Below, in pieces: positions 1 through 6,727 of a stretch of DNA of 15,916 bases (positions are counted from its first letter, which is position 1; each line of letters starts with the position of its first letter). The stretch is taken from positions 1-15,916 of the forward strand of contig CAYYZO010000094.1 of NCBI GenBank assembly GCA_964476185.1, in the 5' to 3' direction. The notes under the pieces are model-generated. The model had not been told where the DNA came from, searched no databases, and worked only from the letters and a program-made list of their open reading frames with translations. Position numbers and translations under genes: made by a program. The stretch comes from DATNBU01 sp964476185 (lineage in GTDB: Bacteria; Desulfobacterota; Binatia; UBA1149; CAITLU01).

Positions 1-54
1 GACTACCTGCAGAAGAACCCGGGCGGGTACACCTGCCACTGGCTCAGGGATTAG
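1..54 (+). CDS. 3' end of an unidentified rightward gene (partial)
   Basis: The first 18 codons of frame 1 are open from the window edge to a TAG stop and read DYLQKNPGGYTCHWLRD. Codon choice (ctg, aag, ggc, acc, tgc) resembles the real genes here, with G or C at nearly every third position. The tail is too short to assign a family. It points toward the Cys-rich gene on the other strand, and only 18 bases separate the two stops, as expected for convergent genes in a compact genome. It could be a chance open stretch, but the sensible codon pattern and clean spacing favour a real C-terminus. Confidence 0.55.
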   Translation, partial: DYLQKNPGGYTCHWLRD

Positions 55-72
55 GCGGGCGGGCGGCGCTCG

Positions 73-1881
73 TCAGGGCGGTGATGGGCAGGACGGCGTC
101 GTCGGCTGACCGACCGAGGCGCGCAGCACGGCGAGCGCGTCGGACGTGGTGACGGCGCCGCTGCCGTCGTAGTCGCAGATCCAGGCCGCGCACTGCCCGA
201 GTCCCACGGCCACGCGCAAGATGCCTTGCGCGTCGGTCGCGGTCGTCGTGCCGTCGCCGTTCCAGTCGCCGCACGGGTCCGGCGGTCCGCAGAGGACCTC
301 GCACTCCGGCGCGTAGACGTCGCAGCGGCACATCCGGATCGACGACTTCCACTCGAGTGCGACCGGCCCGGTGATCCCCAGCGCGGAGTTCAACACCGAA
401 CTCGTCGTCGCGGGCATGCAGAACACGGCCGCGAGGTCGGGAGACATCGTGTCGGGGCGGCAGGCGTCGCCATCGCAGTCCGCGTTCGACGAACACGGCG
501 TTCCGGCCGTCGAACAGTACGCGCCGAGGGAGGCAGGATTCCCCTGCCTCTCGATCCGGGGACCGAAACACGGCCTCGGGGCGAGCTCGCACAGGCCGGC
601 CGAAGAGGCTTCGCAGTCGGTGTTGCTGCTGCAAGAGCGGTACGGCTGGTCCGAGCAGGCCCCGGTCTGGGACGTCGCACAGGTCTCGTCCTCTCCGCCG
701 CAGATGAACTTGTCGAAGCTGCAGTCGTTGTGACGTTGCTGCGGGGCGTTCGGCTGCGTGCCGGTCCCCGTGCCTTGCTGGCAGACCCCGCCCTCGCCGC
801 AGTCGCCGTCCTCGAAACACGCGCGCTGCGGGTCGCCGTTGCAGAAGCCGCAGTGGCACCAGTAGCCGCACGTGACCGGTTGGTCGGGTGCCTCGGCGCA
901 GGCGCCGCTGCCCGGGCAGTCGTCGTCGGCGTCGCAGGCGATCGCGGGATCGCCGCTGCAGCGGCGGCAGTCGGCGTTGCTGGTGCAGATGGGGTCTTCG
1001 GGACCCGTGCGGTCCGTGCACTTCGGGTTACTGGCCGGGTTCAGCGGATTCCCGGTGAAGCCGAAGGACTTGCAGGGGAGCTGCGCGGTGCGGGTCGATG
1101 TTCCCGTCGTCAGTTCCGGCAGTGGCACGGCGTTGCCGAAGCCTCCGACTCCGAACGAGGTGTCCGGCGGACAGTCGTAGGAGGTGCCGCCGAACTCGTC
1201 GCTGACGCCGTCGACGGTGCAGGGCTTGCCGTTGTTCAGCCCGCCATCGCACGTGAACGTGTCCCCGGTCGTGGGCGCCTGGTCCGGCGAACCGCAGAGC
1301 GGGCAGGGTTTGTCGATCGCGATGCCGAGCCTGACATTCCAGCGCAGCGTCGACGCGAGGTTCACCTCTCCGGTGGCCGTGTCGATCGCGCCGGTCAGCG
1401 GCGCGTCGAAGTACGGGACCGTGCAGATCGGGGTCCCGTAGTTCGACTGCGGCACGGGCGGTCCGGTCATCGAGACGCAGGCGCCGAAGCCGCAGTCCGC
1501 GTTCGTCGAGCACTCGGCGAAGCTGCCAAGGCAGCGCCGGCCGCCGACCGGGCCGGTGATCTCGCAGGAGGTGTCGGAGGCGCAGTCGCAGGTGCGGACG
1601 CACTCGGCGCCACCGCAGTCCTCGTCGCCGTCGCACGGCGACGAATCGTTCGCGCAGCGCCGCTGGATCGCGAACGCGAACGAGGTCCCCGTCCCGGGGT
1701 CGTCGCCGTGCGCGCCGCCGGTCCAGCCGTAGTCGAGCGTCGAGCCGGGGCGGAGTTCGAGGATGCCGCCGTCACAGGCCGGCGTGGTCGCGCGAGCCGC
1801 GGACGCGAGCATCACGAGCACGAACGCGGTGAAGAACGCCAGAGGGCGAGGGTTCGGTCTGCACACGAAGGTAGGAGTCAT
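73..1881 (-). CDS. Secreted cysteine-rich repeat protein with C-terminal dockerin-like domain
   Basis: The 602-residue product has a signal peptide: a basic n-region, a hydrophobic stretch around residues 14-30 (LAFFTAFVLVMLASA), and a likely cleavage after ARA near residue 32. The body carries at least six short Cys motifs of the form C-x-x-(N/D)-x-DC-x(3-8)-C, for example CSTNADCGFGAC, CTSNADC, CFEDGDCGEGGVC and CSSNTDC. The C-terminus from about residue 537 holds two calcium-loop/helix repeats, DWNGDGTTTATDAQ and DYDGSGAVTTSDA, each followed by ILR/VLR..VG as in type I dockerins. The ATG at 1881 is preferred over a GTG at 1911 because a GAGGGA ribosome-binding site lies 5 bases upstream and the signal peptide then has normal length. 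No catalytic motif is visible. A role as an extracellular or surface-attached, disulfide-stabilised structural or adhesive protein is inference. Confidence 0.82.
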   Translation of the reverse strand: MTPTFVCRPNPRPLAFFTAFVLVMLASAARATTPACDGGILELRPGSTLDYGWTGGAHGDDPGTGTSFAFAIQRRCANDSSPCDGDEDCGGAECVRTCDCASDTSCEITGPVGGRRCLGSFAECSTNADCGFGACVSMTGPPVPQSNYGTPICTVPYFDAPLTGAIDTATGEVNLASTLRWNVRLGIAIDKPCPLCGSPDQAPTTGDTFTCDGGLNNGKPCTVDGVSDEFGGTSYDCPPDTSFGVGGFGNAVPLPELTTGTSTRTAQLPCKSFGFTGNPLNPASNPKCTDRTGPEDPICTSNADCRRCSGDPAIACDADDDCPGSGACAEAPDQPVTCGYWCHCGFCNGDPQRACFEDGDCGEGGVCQQGTGTGTQPNAPQQRHNDCSFDKFICGGEDETCATSQTGACSDQPYRSCSSNTDCEASSAGLCELAPRPCFGPRIERQGNPASLGAYCSTAGTPCSSNADCDGDACRPDTMSPDLAAVFCMPATTSSVLNSALGITGPVALEWKSSIRMCRCDVYAPECEVLCGPPDPCGDWNGDGTTTATDAQGILRVAVGLGQCAAWICDYDGSGAVTTSDALAVLRASVGQPTTPSCPSPP

Positions 1882-1886
1882 GCGGG

Positions 1887-1892
1887 TCCCTC
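1887..1892 (-). promoter_or_regulatory. Ribosome-binding site deciding the start of the Cys-rich gene
   Basis: GAGGGA on the minus strand sits 5 bases before the ATG at 1881. It supports this start over the upstream in-frame GTG at 1911. The remaining stretch up to the alkB-like gene (about 200 bases) is GC-rich, and no convincing promoter could be picked out by eye. Confidence 0.55.
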
Positions 1893-2090
1893 GCGCGGCA
1901 CTATGACCCACGCGCCGGGAGCAGTGCCAGCGGCGAAATGCGAGGCGTGCGGGGTCCGCGGGGCGTTCGCGGCCCGCACGGCGTCCCCCGCTGCCCGCGG
2001 AGGGCCCCTCGGGCCCGACGACCGCGTTCGCGCGGCCGGGCAGCGCGCGGAACTCCCGTTCCTCTCGTCCCTCTGCTACTCGGAATTCGC

Positions 2091-2678
2091 TTGTTCGACC
2101 GGATCCCAGTTCCCGACGCCGACTTGCTGTTGATGGCCTCGCTGCTCCTCGGTCCGCCGCCCGAAGAAGTCCTCGCGCGTCTCGTCGAGGAGACCCCGTG
2201 GCGCTCGGAGAAGATCGTGATGTGGGGGCGCGAGTACGCGCAGCCTCGCCTGCTGGCCTGGTACGGCGATCCCGGCGCGGCCTACGCGTACTCGGGCACG
2301 CGTTACGAGCCGCTCGCGTGGACGCCGCTGCTGGCCGACCTGCGCCGCCGCGTCGAAGACGCCGCGGGCGCGGAGTTCAACAGCGTGCTGCTCAACTTCT
2401 ATCGCGGCGAACGCGACAGCATGGGCATGCACAGCGACGACGAGCCGGAACTCGGCCCGGAGCCGGTGATCGCGTCGCTGAGCCTCGGCGCGACGCGCAC
2501 GCTGGTGCTGCGGCACCGCAGCAATCGATCCATCCAGAACGTGCGCATCCCGCTGGAAAGCGGCAGCCTGCTCGTGATGCGCGGCGCGACCCAGCGGCAC
2601 TGGCAGCACGGGATCGCGAAGCTCGCGCGGCCGTGCGGGCCGCGCGTGAACCTGACGTTCCGGAGGATCGTGGGATGA
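2091..2678 (+). CDS. alkB: AlkB-family Fe(II)/2-oxoglutarate dioxygenase (nucleic acid dealkylation repair)
   Basis: The product is predicted to demethylate N1-methyladenine/N3-methylcytosine-type lesions oxidatively, using Fe(II), O2 and 2-oxoglutarate, in the cytoplasm. From the TTG start the protein has 195 residues. The family core is complete: N97-S-V-L-L-N102-F-Y104-R; the iron ligands H114-x-D116 in MHSDDE; the third ligand H173 in RHWQH; and R185-V-N187-L-T-F-R191, which matches the 2-oxoglutarate-binding RxNxTFR of E. coli AlkB. The start is uncertain. The next ATG is at 2133 (181 residues), but the upstream residues LFDRIPVPDADLLL look like the usual AlkB N-terminus (..LF...L.DADL..). 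A GGAA lies 5 bases before the TTG at 2091. The size fits ALKBH2/3-like bacterial members (about 200 residues). The gene stands alone, divergent from the Cys-rich gene and convergent with the acetyltransferase. Confidence 0.9.
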   Translation: MFDRIPVPDADLLLMASLLLGPPPEEVLARLVEETPWRSEKIVMWGREYAQPRLLAWYGDPGAAYAYSGTRYEPLAWTPLLADLRRRVEDAAGAEFNSVLLNFYRGERDSMGMHSDDEPELGPEPVIASLSLGATRTLVLRHRSNRSIQNVRIPLESGSLLVMRGATQRHWQHGIAKLARPCGPRVNLTFRRIVG

Positions 2679-2718
2679 GTCTCCCTGTCCTCGCGGACAC
2701 GCCGGCGCGTCCGGTCGC

Positions 2719-2781
2719 GGCAGGACCGGGAGCGGTGACGGCACGACCGCAAGCGGTCAGGGCACGACCGCAAGCGGTCAG
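2719..2781. repeat. Three 21-bp tandem units with internal inverted repeats between convergent genes
   Basis: Units lie at 2719-2739 (diverged), 2740-2760 and 2761-2781 (the last two identical). Each identical unit contains GACCGCAAGCGGTC, an inverted repeat able to fold as GACCG-CAAG-CGGTC. The diverged unit keeps ACCG-GGAG-CGGT, so pairing is preserved although the bases differ. The array begins 41 bases after the alkB-like stop and runs into the stop codon of the acetyltransferase gene (2778-2780). It may act as a bidirectional transcription barrier or be a small REP-like element. There is no T-tract, so a classical terminator is not claimed. Confidence 0.6.
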
Positions 2782-3563
2782 GGCATGACGGCGTACCACG
2801 GGTACCGCGTGATCTCGCGATACCCCATCTTGCGGTAGACCGGCTCGCCCATCACCGACGCCTGCAGCGCGACGAACTTCGCGCCGAGGTCGAGGCCGGC
2901 GTTGCCGGCGATGCGCGTGCACGCGGGCGCCAGTCCGCTGCCGCGCGCTTCCGGGATCGTTCCGACCCAGTAGATGCCGGCCACGCCGTGCGTGACCATC
3001 ACCATCGCCGTCGCCGCCGGCGCGCCGGCCAGCCGCGCTAGAAACGCCGCGACGTGCGGCTGCGTGAAGAAGCGCCAGTCTTCGAACTGGCTCCGCGCAA
3101 TTTTCGGCGGCATGCCGTAGGTGGAGTAGGCGGCGCCCGCGACGTCGGCGAATTCGCGCGCCTGAGTCTCGTCCCGCACCTGCTCGACGGTCACGCCGGC
3201 CGGCAGCGGCGCGTCGGGAAGCCTCTGCTCGAGCACCATGCCCGGGCTGTTGCCCATCCGGCCGATGCCCTCGGCTTCCAGCAGAGCCGCGATGTCGGCG
3301 TCGCGGTGCTCCTGGATCACGTGCGTGTAGCCGTGCCCGCGCGGGCCGAAGAAGGCCTTCGTGCGCTCGAGGACCTGCGCGGCCGGCACCGTCCGGTCGG
3401 TGCGCATCACGCCGGTGAACCCGACCGGGAAGCGGTGCCCCGGCACGAAGAACACGAGTCCGCCCTCTTCGTGCACGAGACCGCCGGCGGTCGAGCGGGC
3501 GCCCTCGCGGTTGAACTCGATCAGGTTCAGGTCGGCGGCTTCGAGCAGGTCGCGGTCATCCAT
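2778..3563 (-). CDS. GNAT-family N-acetyltransferase
   Basis: The 261-residue cytoplasmic protein has a GNAT fold in its C-terminal half. Around residues 192-249 it reads GVAGIYWVGTIPEARGSGLA, then a helix, then YRKMGYRE. This is the usual acetyl-CoA motif A (strand, then V-x-P-x-x-R-G-x-G-x-A) followed by the (F/Y)Y.K.GF/Y-like strand and the end of the fold. The N-terminal half (residues 1-120) looks like a second, degenerate GNAT-like lobe with a beta-rich GGLVFFVPGHRFPVGFTGVMR segment, so a tandem GNAT architecture is possible. The acceptor substrate cannot be told from sequence. The ATG at 3563 has a weak AAGG about 8 bases upstream. The gene is monocistronic, divergent from the DUF4160/HTH pair and convergent with the alkB-like gene. 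Confidence 0.85.
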   Translation of the reverse strand: MDDRDLLEAADLNLIEFNREGARSTAGGLVHEEGGLVFFVPGHRFPVGFTGVMRTDRTVPAAQVLERTKAFFGPRGHGYTHVIQEHRDADIAALLEAEGIGRMGNSPGMVLEQRLPDAPLPAGVTVEQVRDETQAREFADVAGAAYSTYGMPPKIARSQFEDWRFFTQPHVAAFLARLAGAPAATAMVMVTHGVAGIYWVGTIPEARGSGLAPACTRIAGNAGLDLGAKFVALQASVMGEPVYRKMGYREITRYPWYAVMP

Positions 3564-3674
3564 CCGCGGAACCTTGCGTCGGACGGCCGGGCAAGGAAAG
3601 GCGCGGGGCGGATCGGTTTCGCGACCCGGTTCATCACACGGTCATCATCTTCTTGCGGCGTGCCCCTCTCTTGT

Positions 3675-3692
3675 GTTACCGAATCTGGTAAC
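3675..3692. promoter_or_regulatory. 18-bp inverted repeat, candidate autoregulatory operator
   Basis: GTTACC-gaatct-GGTAAC is a perfect 6-bp inverted repeat with a 6-base spacer, ending 8 bases before the GTG start of the DUF4160-like gene. It stands out as a relatively AT-rich spot in a GC-rich region and lies in the 137-base divergent gap, where a promoter is expected. The second gene of the module encodes a helix-turn-helix protein, so autoregulation at this site is a natural inference. No clear -35/-10 pair could be assigned with confidence. Confidence 0.5.
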
Positions 3693-3700
3693 GCTTGGGC

Positions 3701-3895
3701 GTGGGCAAGCTGCGCCGAGGAGGGTACGTGTTCCTGGTCTGGAAAGGCGATCACCGGCCACGGCACGTGCACGTGTTCCGGGACGGACGGCTGGTCGTGA
3801 AGTGGAACCTGGAGACGTGGGCTCCGATGCGAGGTCGCGCTGACGCCCGCCTCCAGGCATTGCTGCGCGCGCTTGTCCGGGAGGAACTCCTGTGA
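3701..3895 (+). CDS. Small DUF4160-like protein, first gene of a two-gene module
   Basis: This is a 64-residue basic protein. Its centre reads GGYVFLVWKGDHRPRHVHVF followed by RDGRLVVKWNLE. This matches the DUF4160 pattern of a short beta hairpin, D-H-x-P-x-H-x-H, then a strand and a C-terminal helix (ADARLQALLRALVREEL). The His-rich motif (H14, H18 and H20 counting from the GTG) is the recognisable signature. Biochemical function is unknown. DUF4160 genes are often found next to DUF2442 or HTH genes and have been proposed as toxin-antitoxin partners. GTG at 3701 is chosen; an in-frame TTG at 3695 would add two residues. Its stop overlaps the start of the next gene by 4 bases, so translation is probably coupled. 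Confidence 0.72.
   Translation: MGKLRRGGYVFLVWKGDHRPRHVHVFRDGRLVVKWNLETWAPMRGRADARLQALLRALVREELL
3879..3885 (+). promoter_or_regulatory. Strong ribosome-binding site inside the DUF4160-like gene
   Basis: GGGAGGA lies 6 bases before the GTG at 3892, within the last codons of the upstream gene. It fixes the start of the HTH gene and suggests that this second product is made at a higher rate than the first, which has no comparable site. Such a ratio is typical of antitoxin versus toxin, though that reading is inference. Confidence 0.65.
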
Positions 3896-4407
3896 AGCTC
3901 CGCGAGGTCCACGTCCATCGCCGCAAGCAGCAACTCGAGGTCGTGACACGGGCCGGCGACGTCTATCCGATGCCCTTCGTGAAGCTCGTCCCGCGCCCGA
4001 CGCGCCGCGACCCGATCGTGCGCGCCGTCGTCGACCCCGAACTGGCGAGGGAAGCCGTGACCTATACGCTGGCCTCCGGGAGGGAAGGCTCGGTCCACCT
4101 GGACCACCTCCTGTCCTACAACCGTGATCCGGCCTACCTGGCGCGCATCGTGCTGCACGAACTCTCCGTGCAGGCCCGCCAGCGCCTCGAGGCGTCGGGC
4201 CTGAGCCGGCGCGAGGTCGCGCGCCGGCTCGGGACCTCCGCGCCGCAGGTCTATCGCCTGCTGGATCCGGCGAACACCTCGAAGAGCTTCACGCAGACGC
4301 TCGCCCTCCTGCAGGTGCTCGACTGCGACGTCGAACTCAAGGTGAAGCCGCGCAGGACGCGGACCTCGGCAACTCCGCGGAGCCGGTCGTCGAAGGCGGC
4401 GGCCTGA
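3892..4407 (+). CDS. DUF2442-like/helix-turn-helix DNA-binding protein, partner of the DUF4160-like gene
   Basis: The 171-residue protein has two parts. Residues 1-85 form a beta-rich N-terminal region (LREVHVHRRKQQLEVVTRAG ... VDPELAREAV ... SVHLDHLLSYN), comparable to DUF2442-type domains in its opening strands and DPEL segment. Residues about 95-150 form an XRE-like helix-turn-helix: ASGLSRREVARRLGTSAPQV followed by YRLLDP, then a helix TQTLALLQVLDCDVELKVK. The C-terminal 20 residues are basic and probably disordered. It starts with GTG overlapping the upstream stop (GTGA), behind a strong GGGAGGA site. Likely a transcriptional autoregulator, or the antitoxin of the pair, binding the inverted repeat at 3675-3692. 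Its end is 68 bases before the transporter lipoprotein start, so it could also influence that operon. HTH assignment is firm; DUF2442 relatedness is tentative. Confidence 0.75.
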   Translation: MKLREVHVHRRKQQLEVVTRAGDVYPMPFVKLVPRPTRRDPIVRAVVDPELAREAVTYTLASGREGSVHLDHLLSYNRDPAYLARIVLHELSVQARQRLEASGLSRREVARRLGTSAPQVYRLLDPANTSKSFTQTLALLQVLDCDVELKVKPRRTRTSATPRSRSSKAAA

Positions 4408-4475
4408 GCGTGAGGCCGGGGCTCACGCGCGCCCGGGCTGTTGTGCGGGAACGGTCCGGCGGCTCTAATCGGCCG

Positions 4476-5816
4476 ATGTCCGCGTTCGCCCTGCTGTCGT
4501 CTCCCGCGAGGCTCGCCGCCGTCTTTCTGGGACTTGGGCTGGGGTTCGGGCTGGCGCTGGCGGCCGGCTGCGCGGGCACCGGCGGCGACGCGGACGAGGT
4601 CGTCTTCTGGGCGATGGGCAGCGAGGCCGAGGCGGCCGACGCGGTGCTCGCCGGGTTTCGCGGGCAGCATCCGGGAATCCGGGTCCGCGTGCAGCGCGTG
4701 CCGTGGAGCGCCGCCCACGAGAAGCTGCTGACGGCGTTCGTCGGCCGCTCGATGCCCGATGTCTTCCAGCTCGGCAACACCTGGGTCGCCGAACTCGACG
4801 CGCTCGGCGCGCTCGAGCCGCTCGACGCGCGCGTGGCGGCGAGCGGGGCCGTCGAGCGCGACGATTACTTCGCCGGCGCGCTGGCGGCCAACGAGATCGA
4901 CGGGCGGCTGGTCGCGCTGCCGTGGTACGTGGACACGCGCCTGCTGTTCCTGCGCAGCGACCTGCTGCGGGAGGCCGGCGTTCCCGCGGCGCCGGCGACG
5001 TGGGAGGAGTGGAGGACGGCGATGCGGCGCGTGCGCCGCGGCGAGCCGGAGCCGCGCTACGGCGTGTTCCTGCCGATCGACGAGTGGCAGACCCCGGTCG
5101 TGCTCGCGCTGCAGCAGGGGGCCCGGCTCCTCGCCGACGACGACACGCGCGGCAACTTCCGCAGCGACGAGGTCCGGCGCGCGTTCGCGTTCTACGTCTC
5201 GCTGTTCGCCGAAGGGCTGGCGCCGGCGCGTTCCGAAGCGCAGATCGCGAACCTGTACCGCGAGTTCGCGGCGGGGTATTTCGCGACCTTCGTGACCGGC
5301 CCCTGGAACCTGGCGGAACTCGCCCGACGCCTGCCGCCCGAGCTCTCGGACGCGTGGACGACCGCGCCGATGCCCGCGCCGGCCGCTCCCGGCCCCGGCC
5401 TGTCGGTCGCCGGCGGGGCGAGCCTCGCGATCGCGTCGTCGTCGCCGCGCAAGGACGCGGCGTGGAAGCTCGTCGAGTACCTGTCGACGCCGTCGGTCCA
5501 GCGCGAGTTCCGCGACGCGAGCGGCGACCTGCCGCCCCGCCGCAGCGCCTGGGACGACGCCGCGAGCGGCGATGCCGCGAGGAAGGACGCGACCGCGCAG
5601 CGCGCGCACGCGTTCCGCGTGCAGATGGACCACCTCGCGCCGACGCCGAAGATCCCGGAGTGGGAGCGCATCGCCGACAAGATCACGCTGCACCTGGAAC
5701 GCGTGGTGCGCGGCGAGACCGGCCTCGACGCGGCACTCGTGGACCTCGACGCCGACGCCGACCGGATCCTCGCGAAGCGCCGCGCGCTGCTGGCGCGGGC
5801 GGAGGCCGCGCGATGA
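4476..5816 (+). CDS. Sugar ABC transporter substrate-binding lipoprotein (family 1)
   Basis: The 446-residue solute-binding protein captures an oligosaccharide and delivers it to the two permeases encoded next. The N-terminus has a lipoprotein signal: a short n-region, hydrophobic LAAVFLGLGLGFGLALAAG, and lipobox L-A-A-G-C with Cys32 as the probable lipid anchor. The mature part starts with the class signature EVVFWAMGSEAEAADAVLAG, then PGIRVRVQ, then MPDVFQLGNTWVAELDALGA, then GRLVALPWYVDTRLLFLRSD and TWEEW. This order is typical of the MalE/UgpB-like cluster. The ATG at 4476 is preferred because it gives a normal signal peptide; an in-frame GTG at 4410 would add 22 unlikely residues. The stop overlaps the MalF-type gene by ATGA. 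The ligand is unknown; glucan oligosaccharides are inferred from the enzymes downstream. Confidence 0.9.
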   Translation: MSAFALLSSPARLAAVFLGLGLGFGLALAAGCAGTGGDADEVVFWAMGSEAEAADAVLAGFRGQHPGIRVRVQRVPWSAAHEKLLTAFVGRSMPDVFQLGNTWVAELDALGALEPLDARVAASGAVERDDYFAGALAANEIDGRLVALPWYVDTRLLFLRSDLLREAGVPAAPATWEEWRTAMRRVRRGEPEPRYGVFLPIDEWQTPVVLALQQGARLLADDDTRGNFRSDEVRRAFAFYVSLFAEGLAPARSEAQIANLYREFAAGYFATFVTGPWNLAELARRLPPELSDAWTTAPMPAPAAPGPGLSVAGGASLAIASSSPRKDAAWKLVEYLSTPSVQREFRDASGDLPPRRSAWDDAASGDAARKDATAQRAHAFRVQMDHLAPTPKIPEWERIADKITLHLERVVRGETGLDAALVDLDADADRILAKRRALLARAEAAR

Positions 5817-6727
5817 GCCGCGCGTCGACGCCGACGACGGCCGCGGCGCTGTTGCTTGCCGGCCCGGCGCTGGCCGTGATCGGCCTGTTCTTCTACGTGC
5901 CGATGTCGGCGTCGGTGTTCCTGAGCCTGACCGACTTCGACCTCTACGCGGTCGCCGATCTCGCGACGCTCCGGTTCGTCGGGCTGGGCAACTACGCGAC
6001 GCTGCTGGCCGACCCGCTGCTGTGGCGCGCGATGCGCAACACGCTCTACTTCGTGCTGGTCGGCGGCCCGCTGTCGATCGCGGTGTCGCTCGGCGCGGCG
6101 CTTCTCGTCGACGCGCGCCTGGCGCGCTGGAAGGGGCTGTTCCGCACGATCTTCTTCCTGCCGGTCACGACGACGATCGTCGCCGTCGCGGTGGTCTGGC
6201 GCTACCTCTACAACCCGCGCTACGGGCTGCTGAACCAGGCGCTCGTCTCGCTCGGTTTCGCGCCGATCGACTGGCTCGGCGACCCGGCGTGGTCGATGCC
6301 CGCGATCATCCTGATGGCCGTCTGGAAGAACTTCGGCTTCAACATGATCGTGCTGGTCGCGGGGCTGCAGAGCATCCCGGAGCGGCTCTACGAGGCCGCT
6401 GCGCTCGACGGCGCAGGCCCGTGGCGGCGCTTCACGTCGATCACGCTGCCGATGCTCGCGCCGGTGCTGGGGTTCGTGACGCTGCTGACGGCGATCGGCT
6501 ACTTCCAGCTGTTCGCCGAGCCTTACGTGATGACCCAGGGCGGACCGGCCGGCAGCACGCGCAGCGTCGTGCTGCTGATGTACGAGGAGGGATTCCGCTG
6601 GTGGAACCTCGGTCGCGCGTCCGCGGTCGCGTTCCTGCTGTTCGTCGTGATCCTCGCGGTGACGATGCTGCAGGTCTGGCTGCGGCGCCGCACCGGGCCG
6701 GGCGCCGCGGCGGAGGGCGCCCGATGA
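5813..6727 (+). CDS. Carbohydrate ABC transporter permease, MalF/UgpA type
   Basis: The 304-residue inner-membrane protein has six predicted membrane spans: about residues 10-32, 75-97, 108-130, 160-185, 218-238 and 270-293. The cytoplasmic coupling loop is E194-A-A-A-L-D-G-A-G-P-W-R-R-F-x-x-I-T-L-P, the EAA motif that docks on the ATPase. The N-terminal YVPMSASVFLSLTDFD and the PYVMTQGGPAGSTR segment near the fifth span are family hallmarks. Length fits UgpA/LacF-like permeases, which lack the long periplasmic loop of E. coli MalF. It begins by ATGA overlap with the binding protein and ends by ATGA overlap with the MalG-type gene, so the three are translationally coupled. Confidence 0.93.
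   Translation: MSRASTPTTAAALLLAGPALAVIGLFFYVPMSASVFLSLTDFDLYAVADLATLRFVGLGNYATLLADPLLWRAMRNTLYFVLVGGPLSIAVSLGAALLVDARLARWKGLFRTIFFLPVTTTIVAVAVVWRYLYNPRYGLLNQALVSLGFAPIDWLGDPAWSMPAIILMAVWKNFGFNMIVLVAGLQSIPERLYEAAALDGAGPWRRFTSITLPMLAPVLGFVTLLTAIGYFQLFAEPYVMTQGGPAGSTRSVVLLMYEEGFRWWNLGRASAVAFLLFVVILAVTMLQVWLRRRTGPGAAAEGAR

Noticed and set aside
2002..2016. GGGCCC-CTC-GGGCCC as a regulatory hairpin upstream of the alkB-like gene.
   Set aside because: In sequence this GC-rich, two adjacent GGGCCC palindromes are easily expected by chance, and nothing else nearby supports a regulatory role.
226..2133. A 635-codon plus-strand open frame opposite the Cys-rich gene.
   Set aside because: The product is low-complexity Ala/Arg/Val-rich. 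The minus strand has a signal peptide, regular Cys motifs and calcium loops, so this is a shadow.
4703..5812. N-terminal extension of the MalF-type reading frame overlapping the binding-protein gene.
   Set aside because: The extension is Arg-rich nonsense in a shifted frame of the lipoprotein gene. Family homology and the ATGA overlap place the start at 5813.
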